Both the position numbers and the translations under genes were made by a program. A DNA stretch of 64,000 nucleotides, from the NCBI RefSeq assembly GCF_036881715.1, contig NZ_JBAKBF010000013.1:66730-130729 (forward strand), given 5' to 3'. How positions within the stretch are numbered: the stretch's first letter is position 1; each line of letters begins with the position of its first letter. The notes beneath the pieces are model-generated. The model did not search any database. It saw nothing but the letters and a program-made list of their open reading frames with translations, and was not told where the DNA came from. Source of the DNA: Pannonibacter anstelovis (GTDB taxonomy: Bacteria > Pseudomonadota > Alphaproteobacteria > Rhizobiales > Stappiaceae). Positions 42,128 through 50,369 of this stretch are shown piece after piece.

Positions 42128-43408
42128 ATGGAACTCTGGGTTCTTTTCGGCTCTTTTGCCGTTCTTCTTCTCATCGGTACGCCGGTGGCCTTCTGTCTCG
42201 GCATCTCGTCGCTGCTGACAGTGCTCTACCTCGGCATGCCGCCGGTGATCGTGTTCCAGCGGCTCAATTCGGGCGTTTCCGTCTTCGCGCTGATGGCCAT
42301 CCCCTTCTTCATCTTTGCCGGTGAACTGATGGTGCGCGGCGATATCGCCCGGCGCCTCGTTGCCCTTGCGGGGGCAGCCGTCGGGCACATGCGTGGCGGC
42401 CTCGGCCAGGTGAACATCGCAGCTTCCGTCATGTTTGGCGGCATTTCAGGCTCGGCGGCAGCGGATGCATCTGCCATCGGCGGGCTGATGATCCCGCAGA
42501 TGAAGGAACGCGGCTACGGCGTCGACTATGCGGTCAATGTCACCGTCGTGTCCTCGATCATCGCCCTGATGATCCCGCCCTCGCACAACATGATCATCTA
42601 TTCGATCTCGGCGGGCGGGCGCATCTCCATCGCCGATCTGTTTACGGCAGGCATAATCCCAGGTTTTGCGCTGGCACTCGGGCTGATGATGGCGGCGTGG
42701 TGGGTGGCGCGCAGCCGCGGCTATCCGACGGAAAGCTTCCCCGGCTGGGCGGCCCTTGGCTGGCTCTTTGCCAATGCCATTCCGGGACTGCTGCTCATCG
42801 GCATCATCTTCTTCGGCGTGCGCTCTGGCGTCTTCACCGCTTCTGAAAGCTCCTGTATTGCCGCCGTCTATGCGCTGGTGGTGACGGTTCTGGCCTACCG
42901 GACGATGACATGGGAGAACTTCACCGCCTCTACCTTTGCGGCGGTGCGCACCACGGCCATGGTGCTGCTGGTCATCGGCTGCGCGGCCTCCTTCGGCTGG
43001 CTGATGGCCTTCCTGAAGGTGCCGGCGGAAATGGTCGCGCTGCTGCGCGGCATCTCCGATAATCCCATCGTCATCCTGCTGCTGATCAACGTTGCCCTGC
43101 TGTTCCTCGGCACGTTCATGGACATGTCGCCGCTGATCGTCATCACAACGCCGATCTTCCTGCCGGTGGCCACCGCCTTTGGTGTCGATCCGGTGCATTT
43201 CGGCGTGATCCTGATCCTCAACCTTGGCATCGGCCTGTGCACACCGCCGGTGGGCGCCGTGCTCTTTGTCGGCTGTGCCGTGGGGCGGATCTCCGTCTGG
43301 GATGCGATCAAGACCATCTGGCCCTTCTACGGGGCTGCTCTCGCCGTGCTGATGCTGGTCACATACGTGCCTGCACTGTCGCTCTGGCTCCCTTCACTCT
43401 TCCATTGA
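42128..43408 (+). CDS. TRAP transporter large permease (DctM)
   Basis: A 426-residue membrane protein with about twelve helices of the DctM/TRAP-T family, a sodium- or proton-driven symporter of the ligand delivered by the periplasmic receptor. Conserved segments are GGISGSAAADASAIGGLMIPQMKERGY and MIPPSHNMIIYSISAGGRISIADLFTAGIIPG and NLGIGLCTPPVGAVLFVGCAVG. The ATG at 42128 gives the usual N-terminus (MELWVLFGSFAVLLLIGTPVAF). It follows the small permease, so the three TRAP subunits are complete. Confidence 0.93.
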   Translation: MELWVLFGSFAVLLLIGTPVAFCLGISSLLTVLYLGMPPVIVFQRLNSGVSVFALMAIPFFIFAGELMVRGDIARRLVALAGAAVGHMRGGLGQVNIAASVMFGGISGSAAADASAIGGLMIPQMKERGYGVDYAVNVTVVSSIIALMIPPSHNMIIYSISAGGRISIADLFTAGIIPGFALALGLMMAAWWVARSRGYPTESFPGWAALGWLFANAIPGLLLIGIIFFGVRSGVFTASESSCIAAVYALVVTVLAYRTMTWENFTASTFAAVRTTAMVLLVIGCAASFGWLMAFLKVPAEMVALLRGISDNPIVILLLINVALLFLGTFMDMSPLIVITTPIFLPVATAFGVDPVHFGVILILNLGIGLCTPPVGAVLFVGCAVGRISVWDAIKTIWPFYGAALAVLMLVTYVPALSLWLPSLFH

Positions 43409-43421
43409 GGCTGGTTGTCCC

Positions 43422-43736
43422 ATGCTGAAGACCTATCCCGCTGTCCCGGCAGATCCTGGCGTCACACGCCAGGTTCTGTCTGAAAGCCCTGAGCTTATGG
43501 TCGTTGCCTTCCGCTTCGGCCACGAGGGGGCGGAGGGCAAACTGCACAACCACCCGCACATCCAGTCCACCTATGTGGAAAGCGGCCGGTTCCTGTTTCA
43601 GGTTGACGGCAAGGAGATCGAGGTGGGGCCGGGCGACAGTTTCGTCATCCCCTCCATGGCCATACACGGCTGCCGCTGCCTTGAGCCCGGCACTCTGATC
43701 GACACCTTCACGCCCCGCCGTGATGATTTTCTCTGA
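43422..43736 (+). CDS. kdgF: KdgF-like cupin (unsaturated uronate ring-opening)
   Basis: A 104-residue single-domain cupin. The metal ligands are in HNHPHIQ (three His of cupin motif 1) and the second motif GDSFVIPSMAIHG. In pectin- and alginate-degrading bacteria KdgF speeds the conversion of 4,5-unsaturated galacturonate to 5-keto-4-deoxyuronate (DKI). Its position directly upstream of kduI, which acts on DKI, supports this role; KdgF proteins of other pathways are about 110 residues, so the length fits. Confidence 0.82.
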   Translation: MLKTYPAVPADPGVTRQVLSESPELMVVAFRFGHEGAEGKLHNHPHIQSTYVESGRFLFQVDGKEIEVGPGDSFVIPSMAIHGCRCLEPGTLIDTFTPRRDDFL

Positions 43737-43763
43737 TTTGCAAGCCAAGGAAGGACCCTTTCC

Positions 43764-44588
43764 ATGCTGACCGTCGAAACCCGCCACGCCATTGATCCGC
43801 AGACCGCAAAGCGGATGGACACGGAAGAGCTGCGCAAGCATTTCCACATGGGCAGCCTGTTTGCCGCCGGTGAAATCCGTCTCGTCTACACCCACTATGA
43901 CCGCATGATCGTCGGCGCTGCCGTGCCCTCGGGCGCGCCGCTGGTGCTGGATCAGGTCAAGGAATGCGGCACCGCCAGCATCCTCGACCGCCGCGAGATG
44001 GCTGTCGTCAACGTCGGCGCCAGTGGCAAGGTCTCCGCTGCGGGCGAGACCTATGCCATGGAGCGCGGCGACGTGCTCTATCTGCCGATGGGATCCGGCA
44101 AGGTGACCTTCGAAGGCGAAGGCCGCTTCTACATTCTCTCCGCCCCCGCACACGCTGCCTACCCGGCCCGCCTGATCCGCATCGGCGAAGCAGAGAAGGT
44201 GAAGCTCGGCTCGGCAGAGACCTCCAACGACCGCACCATCTACCAGTTCGTGCATCCGGCGGTGATGACCTCCTGCCAGCTCGTCGTCGGCTACACCCAG
44301 CTGCACAACGGCTCGGTCTGGAACACCATGCCCGCTCACGTGCATGACCGGCGCATGGAAGCCTATCTCTACTTCGACATGAAGCCGGAGCAGCGCGTGT
44401 TCCACTTCATGGGCGAGCCGCAGGAAACCCGCCATCTGGTGATGAAGAACGAGGATGCGGTGGTCTCACCGCCCTGGTCCATCCACTGCGGCGCAGGCAC
44501 CGGCAGCTACACCTTCATCTGGGCCATGGCCGGCGACAACGTCGATTACAAGGACGTGGAAATGGTCGCCATGGAGGATCTGCGGTGA
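43764..44588 (+). CDS. kduI: 5-dehydro-4-deoxy-D-glucuronate isomerase
   Basis: Isomerises DKI to 3-deoxy-D-glycero-2,5-hexodiulosonate (DKII), the next step after KdgF. A 274-residue bicupin of the KduI family: an N-terminal half with MGSLFAAGEIRLVYTHYDRMIVGAAVPSG and a zinc-binding C-terminal cupin with MPAHVHDRRMEAYLYFDM (His-x-His and Glu), then VSPPWSIHCGAGTGSYTFIWAMAGDN. It overlaps kduD by 4 nt (ATGA). Confidence 0.95.
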   Translation: MLTVETRHAIDPQTAKRMDTEELRKHFHMGSLFAAGEIRLVYTHYDRMIVGAAVPSGAPLVLDQVKECGTASILDRREMAVVNVGASGKVSAAGETYAMERGDVLYLPMGSGKVTFEGEGRFYILSAPAHAAYPARLIRIGEAEKVKLGSAETSNDRTIYQFVHPAVMTSCQLVVGYTQLHNGSVWNTMPAHVHDRRMEAYLYFDMKPEQRVFHFMGEPQETRHLVMKNEDAVVSPPWSIHCGAGTGSYTFIWAMAGDNVDYKDVEMVAMEDLR

Positions 44589-45325
44589 ACCCCTTTTCGC
44601 TTGAGGGCAAGACCGCCCTGGTGACCGGTGCCAATACGGGCATCGGTCAGGCCATCGCAGCAGCGCTTGGCCGCGCGGGCGCAGAGGTCATCTGCGCGGG
44701 ACGCTCGTCCTGCGCAGAAACCGTTGGCCTCATTGCTGGCAGCAAGGGCAAGGCGCGGGAGATGGTGCTCGACTTCGCCGACCCGATGGCCGCCCGTGAT
44801 GTCTTTGCCGCCGAACCGGTGGACATTCTCGTCAACAACGCGGGCATCATCCGGCGTGCCGATGCGGTGGATTTCACCGAGGCCGACTGGGATGAGGTGA
44901 TGGACGTGAACCTGAAGGCCGTGTTCTTCACCTGCCAGGCCTTCGGCAGGGCCGTTCTTGGCCGTGGAGGAAATGGCAAGATCGTCAACATTGCCTCGCT
45001 CCTGTCATTCCAGGGTGGTATCCGGGTGCCGTCCTACACGGCCTCGAAGCATGGTGTTGCAGGCATCACCAAGCTTCTGGCCAACGAATGGGCGGCGAAG
45101 GGCATCAATGTGAACGCCATCGCCCCCGGTTACATCGAAACGAACAATACCGAAGCACTGCGGGCGGACCCGGTGCGCAACAAGGCCATCCTTGAGCGTA
45201 TCCCTGCCGGCCGCTGGGGCCAGGCATCGGACATCGGCGAAGCCGCCGTATTCCTTGCCTCTCCGGCCGCCAATTACATCCATGGTGCAGTGCTGAATGT
45301 TGACGGAGGCTGGCTTGCCCGCTGA
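44585..45325 (+). CDS. kduD: 2-deoxy-D-gluconate 3-dehydrogenase (2-keto-3-deoxygluconate oxidoreductase)
   Basis: A 246-residue short-chain dehydrogenase that reduces DKII to KDG with NADH. Features: nucleotide loop TGANTGIGQAIA, NNAG (about 79-82), the catalytic Ser in IVNIASLLSFQGG and Tyr-x3-Lys in YTASKHG, and IAPGYIETNNTEALRAD typical of KduD. Overlaps kduI by 4 nt; its last codons contain GGAGG that may be the ribosome site of the next gene. Confidence 0.93.
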   Translation: MNPFSLEGKTALVTGANTGIGQAIAAALGRAGAEVICAGRSSCAETVGLIAGSKGKAREMVLDFADPMAARDVFAAEPVDILVNNAGIIRRADAVDFTEADWDEVMDVNLKAVFFTCQAFGRAVLGRGGNGKIVNIASLLSFQGGIRVPSYTASKHGVAGITKLLANEWAAKGINVNAIAPGYIETNNTEALRADPVRNKAILERIPAGRWGQASDIGEAAVFLASPAANYIHGAVLNVDGGWLAR

Positions 45326-46736
45326 TCTGGAAATCGAACGTGTCGTGAATGCCAAGGTGGGCATCGTCCACCTGGGGCTTGGTGCCTTCTACCGTGCCCA
45401 TGGTGCCATTTTCATCGAGGAAGCCGTTGCCCGCTCCGGCGGCGACTGGGCCATCGCCGGCGTTTCGCTGCAGAGCCCCACGACGCGCGACCGTATGGCG
45501 CCGCGTAATTTCGAATACACCGCCGTGGAACTGGGCCCCGATGGGGAGACCCGCCGCGACGTGCGCATCATCCGCGATGTGCTGGTCGCCCCGGAAAGCC
45601 CGGAAGCCGTGCTTGCAGCCATGGCCAGCCCCGATGTGAAGATCGTTACCCTGACGGTCACCGAAAAGGGCTATTGCCACGAGCCGAGCACCGGCCGCCT
45701 GAACCAGTCTCATCCGGATATCCAGAAGGATCTGGCGAACGCCCTGCCCGTCTCCGCGCCGGGCTATCTGGTGCGCGCCCTGCAGCGCCGCTTTGCCGCT
45801 GGCCTTGCCCCCTTCACCGTCATGACCTGCGATAACCTGCCCCACAACGGCAAGGTGGTGCGCGGCGTGGTGCTGGATCTTGCCCGCCTCATTGACCCGG
45901 CCCTTGCGGACTGGATCGAGCGCGAAGGCCGCTTCCCCTCCACCATGGTGGACCGCATCGTCCCGGCGACCAAGCCGGAAGACATCGAGCGCCTGTCCGC
46001 CGTCACCGGCCGCAATGAAGACGGCCTCGTGGTGCATGAGCCGTTCCGCCAGTGGGTGGTCGAGGATGACTTCGTGGGCGGCGAGCGCCCGGACCTTGGC
46101 GCCGTTGGCGTCGAGCTGGTGTCCGACGTTGCCGTCTACGAGCACATGAAGCTGCGCATGCTGAACGGCGCGCATTCCTCGCTCGCCTATCTGGGTTACC
46201 TCTCCGGCCACAAGACGATTGCCGACACCATGGCCGATGAAGCTCTGGCCGGTTTCGTCACCCGCCTGTGGAGCGAGGAGATCATCCCCGCCCTGACCCC
46301 GCCTCCGGGCGTAGATCTTGCCGGTTATGCGGCCGCCCTCAAGGCCCGCTTTGCCAACACCGGTATCCGCCACCTCACCTGGCAGATCGCCATGGACGGC
46401 AGCCAGAAACTGCCGCAGCGCATTCTCTCCACTCTTGGCGAGAACCTGAAGGCCGGCCGCAGCAGCCCGCGCCTGATGCTCGCCGTGGCCGCATGGATGC
46501 GCTATGTGGGCGGTGTGGACGAGGCGGGCGCGCCGATCGAGGTGAAGGACCCGCTGGCGGCACGTCTGCGTGAACTCTTCGACAGCGCCGCCACGGCGGA
46601 AGGCAAGGCAGCCGCTCTTCTGGGCGTGCGCGAGATCTTTGATCCGGCCCTTGCCAGCCAGCTGCAGGCCCCGGTGGCAGAGGCGCTTGGCCTGCTGCTG
46701 AGCCAGGGCGCCCGCAAGTCCGTGCAGTCCCTGTAA
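45315..46736 (+). CDS. Hexuronate reductase, mannitol dehydrogenase family (UxuB/UxaB-like)
   Basis: A member of the polyol dehydrogenase family, which contains fructuronate reductase (UxuB) and tagaturonate reductase (UxaB). The N-terminal Rossmann loop is VHLGLGAFYRAHG, followed by the central VTLTVTEKGYC and MTCDNLPHNG, and the catalytic Lys region VYEHMKLRMLNGAHSSLAYLG, with the usual Lys-Leu-Arg-x-x-Asn-Gly-x-His. By sequence style it is UxuB-like, but it sits next to uxaA and no uxuA is present, so it may make altronate. The TTG at 45315 with GGAGG 5 bp upstream is the likely start; an ATG at 45297 would overlap kduD by 29 nt. Confidence 0.88.
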   Translation: MPADLEIERVVNAKVGIVHLGLGAFYRAHGAIFIEEAVARSGGDWAIAGVSLQSPTTRDRMAPRNFEYTAVELGPDGETRRDVRIIRDVLVAPESPEAVLAAMASPDVKIVTLTVTEKGYCHEPSTGRLNQSHPDIQKDLANALPVSAPGYLVRALQRRFAAGLAPFTVMTCDNLPHNGKVVRGVVLDLARLIDPALADWIEREGRFPSTMVDRIVPATKPEDIERLSAVTGRNEDGLVVHEPFRQWVVEDDFVGGERPDLGAVGVELVSDVAVYEHMKLRMLNGAHSSLAYLGYLSGHKTIADTMADEALAGFVTRLWSEEIIPALTPPPGVDLAGYAAALKARFANTGIRHLTWQIAMDGSQKLPQRILSTLGENLKAGRSSPRLMLAVAAWMRYVGGVDEAGAPIEVKDPLAARLRELFDSAATAEGKAAALLGVREIFDPALASQLQAPVAEALGLLLSQGARKSVQSL

Positions 46737-46748
46737 CCGAGGCAAGCC

Positions 46749-48272
46749 ATGAGCCAGCTGATCGTTCTTCATCCCGGCGACAATGTGGGTATCGTGAAGG
46801 AGCGTCTTGCCGCAGGCAGCGATCCTCTCGGGCTGGGTGTGGCTCTCGCCACACCCCTCACGCCGGGCCACAAGGTGGCATTGAGCGCAATCCCCACAGG
46901 AGCGGAGATCTTCAAGTTCGGCCAGATCATTGGCCGGGCCAGCAAGGACATTGCCGCCGGGGAGCACGTGCACACCCACAATTGCGCCTTCGGGGACCAC
47001 GATCAGCAGTATCAGACTGGTGCCGATCTGGAACGGGCGAAGGCCGCCGTGCCCTCGCCCGCTCCGCGTACCTTTGACGGCTATCTGCGCAAGGATGGCC
47101 GGGTGGGCACCCGCAATTTCATCGCCCTCTGCGCCACGGTGAACTGCTCTGCCACCGTGATCCGCCGGGCTGCCTTCGAGCTGGAAAACTCCGGCGCGCT
47201 CGACAACTATCCGAATGTGGACGGCATCGTCGCCTTTGCCCATGGCACCGGCTGCGGCATGGCCTCCGAGGGGCGCGGCTTTGACATCCTGCAGCGCGTG
47301 CTGTGGGGCCACGCCACCCATCCCAACGTGGGCGCGGCCGTCTTTGTCGGCCTCGGCTGCGAGGTGATGCAGATCGCCCGCATGAAGCACACCTTCGGGG
47401 CAGAAGGCGCGGACCACTTCCACAGCCTGACCATCCAGGAAACCGGCGGCACCCGTGCCACCATAGCGGCCATCAAGGCCAAGGTGCTGGAGATCCTGCC
47501 CGAGGTAAACAAGGCACAGCGCCAGCCATGCCCTGTCTCGGCCCTGCGCATCGGCTTGCAGTGCGGCGGCTCGGACGGCCTGTCCGGCATCACCGCAAAC
47601 CCGGCCCTTGGCAAGGCTTCGGACATGATTGTCGGCCTTGGCGGCACGGTGATCCTGTCGGAAACGCCGGAAATCTACGGTGCCGAACAGCTTCTGCTGC
47701 GCCGCGCTGCCTCGCAGAAGGTGGCGGATGATCTCATCAGCTGCATCCGCTGGTGGGAGCATTATACCGAGATGAACGGCGGCAGCATGGACAACAACCC
47801 GAGCCCCGGCAACAAGGCGGGCGGGCTGACGACCATTCTGGAAAAGTCGCTGGGGGCTGTCGCCAAGGCGGGCTCTACGCCGCTGACCGCCTTCTACGAC
47901 TATGCCGCACAGGTCACGGAACCCGGCCTCGTCTTCATGGACACCCCCGGCTATGATCCCGTGTCAGCGACGGGCCAGATTGCGGGCGGCGCACAGCTGG
48001 TGGTCTTCACCACGGGCCGCGGCTCTGCCTTCGGCTCCAAGCCTGCGCCCACCATCAAGGTGGCCACCAACGACATCCTGTTCAATGCCATGCCGGAAGA
48101 CATGGACCTGAACACCGGGGACGTTCTGTCCAAGGGCATCAGCCTTGATGCCAAGGGCGAGGAAATCCTCGACATGATCCTCGCTGTCGCCTCGGGCCAG
48201 AAGTCCAAGTCCGAAGCCCTTGGCCTCGGCGACAACGAATTTGTGCCCTGGCAGGTCGGCGCAGTGATGTAA
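46749..48272 (+). CDS. uxaA: Altronate dehydratase
   Basis: Converts D-altronate to KDG. A 507-residue UxaA with an N-terminal SAF domain (about 1-95; ALSAIPTGAEIFKFGQIIGRAS, VHTHN) and a larger catalytic part with RVGTRNFIALCATVNCSATV, FAHGTGCGM, CGGSDGLSGITANPALG and VVFTTGRGSAFGSKPAPTIKVATN. Cys residues for the iron centre are in place. Full-length fused form. Last gene of the operon; a strong hairpin terminator follows at 48427-48465. Confidence 0.94.
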   Translation: MSQLIVLHPGDNVGIVKERLAAGSDPLGLGVALATPLTPGHKVALSAIPTGAEIFKFGQIIGRASKDIAAGEHVHTHNCAFGDHDQQYQTGADLERAKAAVPSPAPRTFDGYLRKDGRVGTRNFIALCATVNCSATVIRRAAFELENSGALDNYPNVDGIVAFAHGTGCGMASEGRGFDILQRVLWGHATHPNVGAAVFVGLGCEVMQIARMKHTFGAEGADHFHSLTIQETGGTRATIAAIKAKVLEILPEVNKAQRQPCPVSALRIGLQCGGSDGLSGITANPALGKASDMIVGLGGTVILSETPEIYGAEQLLLRRAASQKVADDLISCIRWWEHYTEMNGGSMDNNPSPGNKAGGLTTILEKSLGAVAKAGSTPLTAFYDYAAQVTEPGLVFMDTPGYDPVSATGQIAGGAQLVVFTTGRGSAFGSKPAPTIKVATNDILFNAMPEDMDLNTGDVLSKGISLDAKGEEILDMILAVASGQKSKSEALGLGDNEFVPWQVGAVM

Positions 48273-48285
48273 TACGAACTCTCGA

Positions 48286-48348
48286 TGAGCTGGACTTATC
48301 GAGAGTTGGTCAAGCCCGTGCGGCGCTTGAGCATTTTCAGGGCGTGAT
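48286..48348 (+). other. Possible 20-codon reading frame in dispersed-repeat copy 1
   Basis: From the ATG at 48286 a short frame reads MSWTYRELVKPVRRLSIFRA and ends with TGA at 48348. A similar peptide is encoded by copy 3 (23580-23637). No ribosome site is seen ahead of the ATG, so this may be a conserved frame without translation. The ATG lies in a 10-bp dyad (AACTCTCGAT at 48278-48287 with its complement at 48299-48308). Confidence 0.25.
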
Positions 48349-48362
48349 GCGCCAGCGTCGAA
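48299..48362 (+). repeat. Dispersed intergenic repeat, copy 1
   Basis: This segment after uxaA begins ATCGAGAGTTGGTCAAGCCC and resembles copy 2 at 51938-51974 (about 85 % over 37 bp by eye) and copy 3 at 23580-23637 (reverse strand, longer match). It lies between the uxaA stop and the lepA terminator. Confidence 0.6.
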
Positions 48363-48373
48363 AGCCTTGGTAC

Positions 48374-48404
48374 AATAAAAAAGGCATGGCGCTGGCGCCA
48401 TGCC
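48374..48404 (-). terminator. Rho-independent terminator of lepA
   Basis: On the minus strand GGCATGGCGC and GCGCCATGCC (48395-48404 and 48383-48392) form a 10-bp stem with a 2-nt loop (fewer pairs if opened), followed by TTTTTTATTG. It lies about 60 bp beyond the lepA stop. Confidence 0.8.
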
Positions 48405-48426
48405 CCGGCAGATCTTTTGCAGACTG

Positions 48427-48467
48427 AAATACCCGGCGGGGACGACCCGCCGGGTATTTGTTTTATT
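48427..48467 (+). terminator. Rho-independent terminator of the hexuronate operon
   Basis: AAATACCCGGCGGG (48427-48440) pairs perfectly with CCCGCCGGGTATTT (48446-48459), a 14-bp stem with a 5-nt loop, followed by GTTTTATT. It lies immediately beside the lepA stop codon (48463-48465), and could also affect the lepA mRNA end. Confidence 0.8.
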
Positions 48468-50268
48468 CGTCCATCTTGAGGGCCTTGATGAAGGCTTCCT
48501 GCGGGATCTCGACCTTGCCGAACTGGCGCATCCGCTTCTTGCCTTCCTTCTGCTTTTCCAGAAGTTTGCGCTTGCGGGTCGCGTCGCCGCCATAGCACTT
48601 GGCGGTCACGTCCTTGCGCAGGGCGGCGAGGGTTTCGCGGGCGATCACACGGGCTCCGATGGCGGCCTGGATCGGGATCTTGAACATGTGCCGCGGGATC
48701 AGATCCTTCAGCTTCTCGCACATGGCGCGGCCACGGCGCTCGGCTTGAGAGCGGTGGATCAGCATAGACAGCGCGTCGACCGGCTCCTCGTTGACGAGGA
48801 TCGACATCTTCACGAGGTCACCCTCGCGGTAATCCGACAAGGAATAGTCGAAGGAGGCATAGCCCTTGGAGATGGACTTGAGGCGGTCGTAGAAGTCGAA
48901 GACGACTTCGTTCAGCGGCAGGTCGTAAGTGACCATGGCACGCGAGCCCACATAGGCCAGATCCACCTGCACGCCGCGCCGTTCCTGGCACAGCTTCAGG
49001 ATGGAGCCGAGATATTCGTCCGGCGTCATGATGTTGGCGCGGATCCACGGCTCGCGGATCTCCTGGATCTTGACCACATCCGGCATGTCCGCCGGGTTGT
49101 GCAGATCCACTTCCGAGCCATCGGTCAGGGTCATCTGGTAGACCACTGAAGGCGCCGTGGCGATGAGGTCGAGGTCGAACTCGCGCGACAGGCGCTCCTG
49201 GATGATTTCCAGATGCAAGAGGCCAAGGAAGCCGCAGCGGAAGCCGAAGCCCAGCGCCGCAGAGGTTTCCATCTCGAAGGAGAAGCTGGCGTCGTTGAGG
49301 CGCAGCTTGCCAACAGCAGCGCGCAGATCCTCAAAGTCCCCCGCATCCACCGGGAAGAGACCGCAGAACACCACCGGCTGCGCCGGCTTGAAGCCCGGCA
49401 GCGCCTCGGCGCAGGGCTTGCGCTCGTCGGTGATCGTGTCACCCACGCGGGTGTCGGCCACTTCCTTGATCGAGCCGGTCAGAACGCCAATCTCGCCCGG
49501 TCCGATCTGGTCCACCTGCAGGAACTTCGGCGTCATCACGCCGACGCGGTCCACTTCATAGGACGCATTCGTGCCCATCATGCGGATGCGCTGGCCGCGC
49601 TTCAGCGTGCCGTCGATGATGCGCACCAGCACCATCACGCCCAGATAGGGATCGTACCAGCTGTCCACCAGCATGGCCTTCAGCGGCCCGTCTTTGTCGC
49701 CCTTCGGCGCCGGAAGACGGTTGACGATGGCTTCCAGCACGTCCTCGATGCCAAGGCCGGTCTTGGCGGAGATCATCACCGCATCGGTGGCATCGATGCC
49801 GATCACTTCCTCGATCTGCTCCTTCACCCGGTCCGGCTCGGCGGCGGGCAGGTCGATCTTGTTGAGGACGGTGACGATCTCGTGGTTGTTGTCGATGGCC
49901 TGATAGACGTTGGCCAGCGTCTGGGCTTCCACGCCCTGGCTGGCATCGACCACCAGCAGCGAGCCCTCGCAGGCCGCAAGCGAGCGCGAGACTTCATAGG
50001 CGAAGTCCACGTGGCCCGGCGTGTCGATCAGGTTCAGGATATATTGCTGCCCGTCCTTGGCATTGTAGACGAGGCGCACGGTCTGCGCCTTGATCGTGAT
50101 GCCGCGTTCCCGCTCGATGTCCATCGAGTCAAGAACCTGCTCGGTCATCTCCCGGTCCGTCAGCGTGCCCGTCATCTGGATGAGACGGTCTGCAAGTGTG
50201 GACTTGCCGTGGTCGATATGGGCCACGATGGAGAAGTTGCGAATATTGGAAATGGGCTGGCTCGTCAT
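48463..50268 (-). CDS. lepA: Elongation factor 4 (ribosomal back-translocase)
   Basis: A 601-residue translational GTPase. G1 HIDHGKSTLADRL, G2 RERGITIKAQ, G3 DTPGHVDF, G4 NKID, G5 SAKTG are all intact, and the EF4-specific C-terminal domain (IPIQAAIGARVIARETLAALRKDVTAKCYGGDATRKRKLLEKQKEGKKRMRQ) is complete. The ATG at 50268 gives the standard start MTSQPISNIRNFSIVAHIDHG. A longer reading upstream is unlikely. It converges on the hexuronate operon with overlapping terminators. Confidence 0.97.
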   Translation of the reverse strand: MTSQPISNIRNFSIVAHIDHGKSTLADRLIQMTGTLTDREMTEQVLDSMDIERERGITIKAQTVRLVYNAKDGQQYILNLIDTPGHVDFAYEVSRSLAACEGSLLVVDASQGVEAQTLANVYQAIDNNHEIVTVLNKIDLPAAEPDRVKEQIEEVIGIDATDAVMISAKTGLGIEDVLEAIVNRLPAPKGDKDGPLKAMLVDSWYDPYLGVMVLVRIIDGTLKRGQRIRMMGTNASYEVDRVGVMTPKFLQVDQIGPGEIGVLTGSIKEVADTRVGDTITDERKPCAEALPGFKPAQPVVFCGLFPVDAGDFEDLRAAVGKLRLNDASFSFEMETSAALGFGFRCGFLGLLHLEIIQERLSREFDLDLIATAPSVVYQMTLTDGSEVDLHNPADMPDVVKIQEIREPWIRANIMTPDEYLGSILKLCQERRGVQVDLAYVGSRAMVTYDLPLNEVVFDFYDRLKSISKGYASFDYSLSDYREGDLVKMSILVNEEPVDALSMLIHRSQAERRGRAMCEKLKDLIPRHMFKIPIQAAIGARVIARETLAALRKDVTAKCYGGDATRKRKLLEKQKEGKKRMRQFGKVEIPQEAFIKALKMDE

Positions 50269-50369
50269 GCTTGCCCGTTTACCACTCCAATTGGCTTCCG
50301 CAAAGGGGATTGCAGCGGTTGGAGCATGGGTTTCCGGCGTATTTTTTAACCCTGATGCGAAGACTTGAC

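Noticed and set aside
45105..47762. 885-codon open frame opposite kduD, the reductase gene and uxaA
   Set aside because: Its length comes from low stop-codon frequency in GC-rich DNA; all three genes on the other strand are clear family members and the antisense protein has no recognisable domain.
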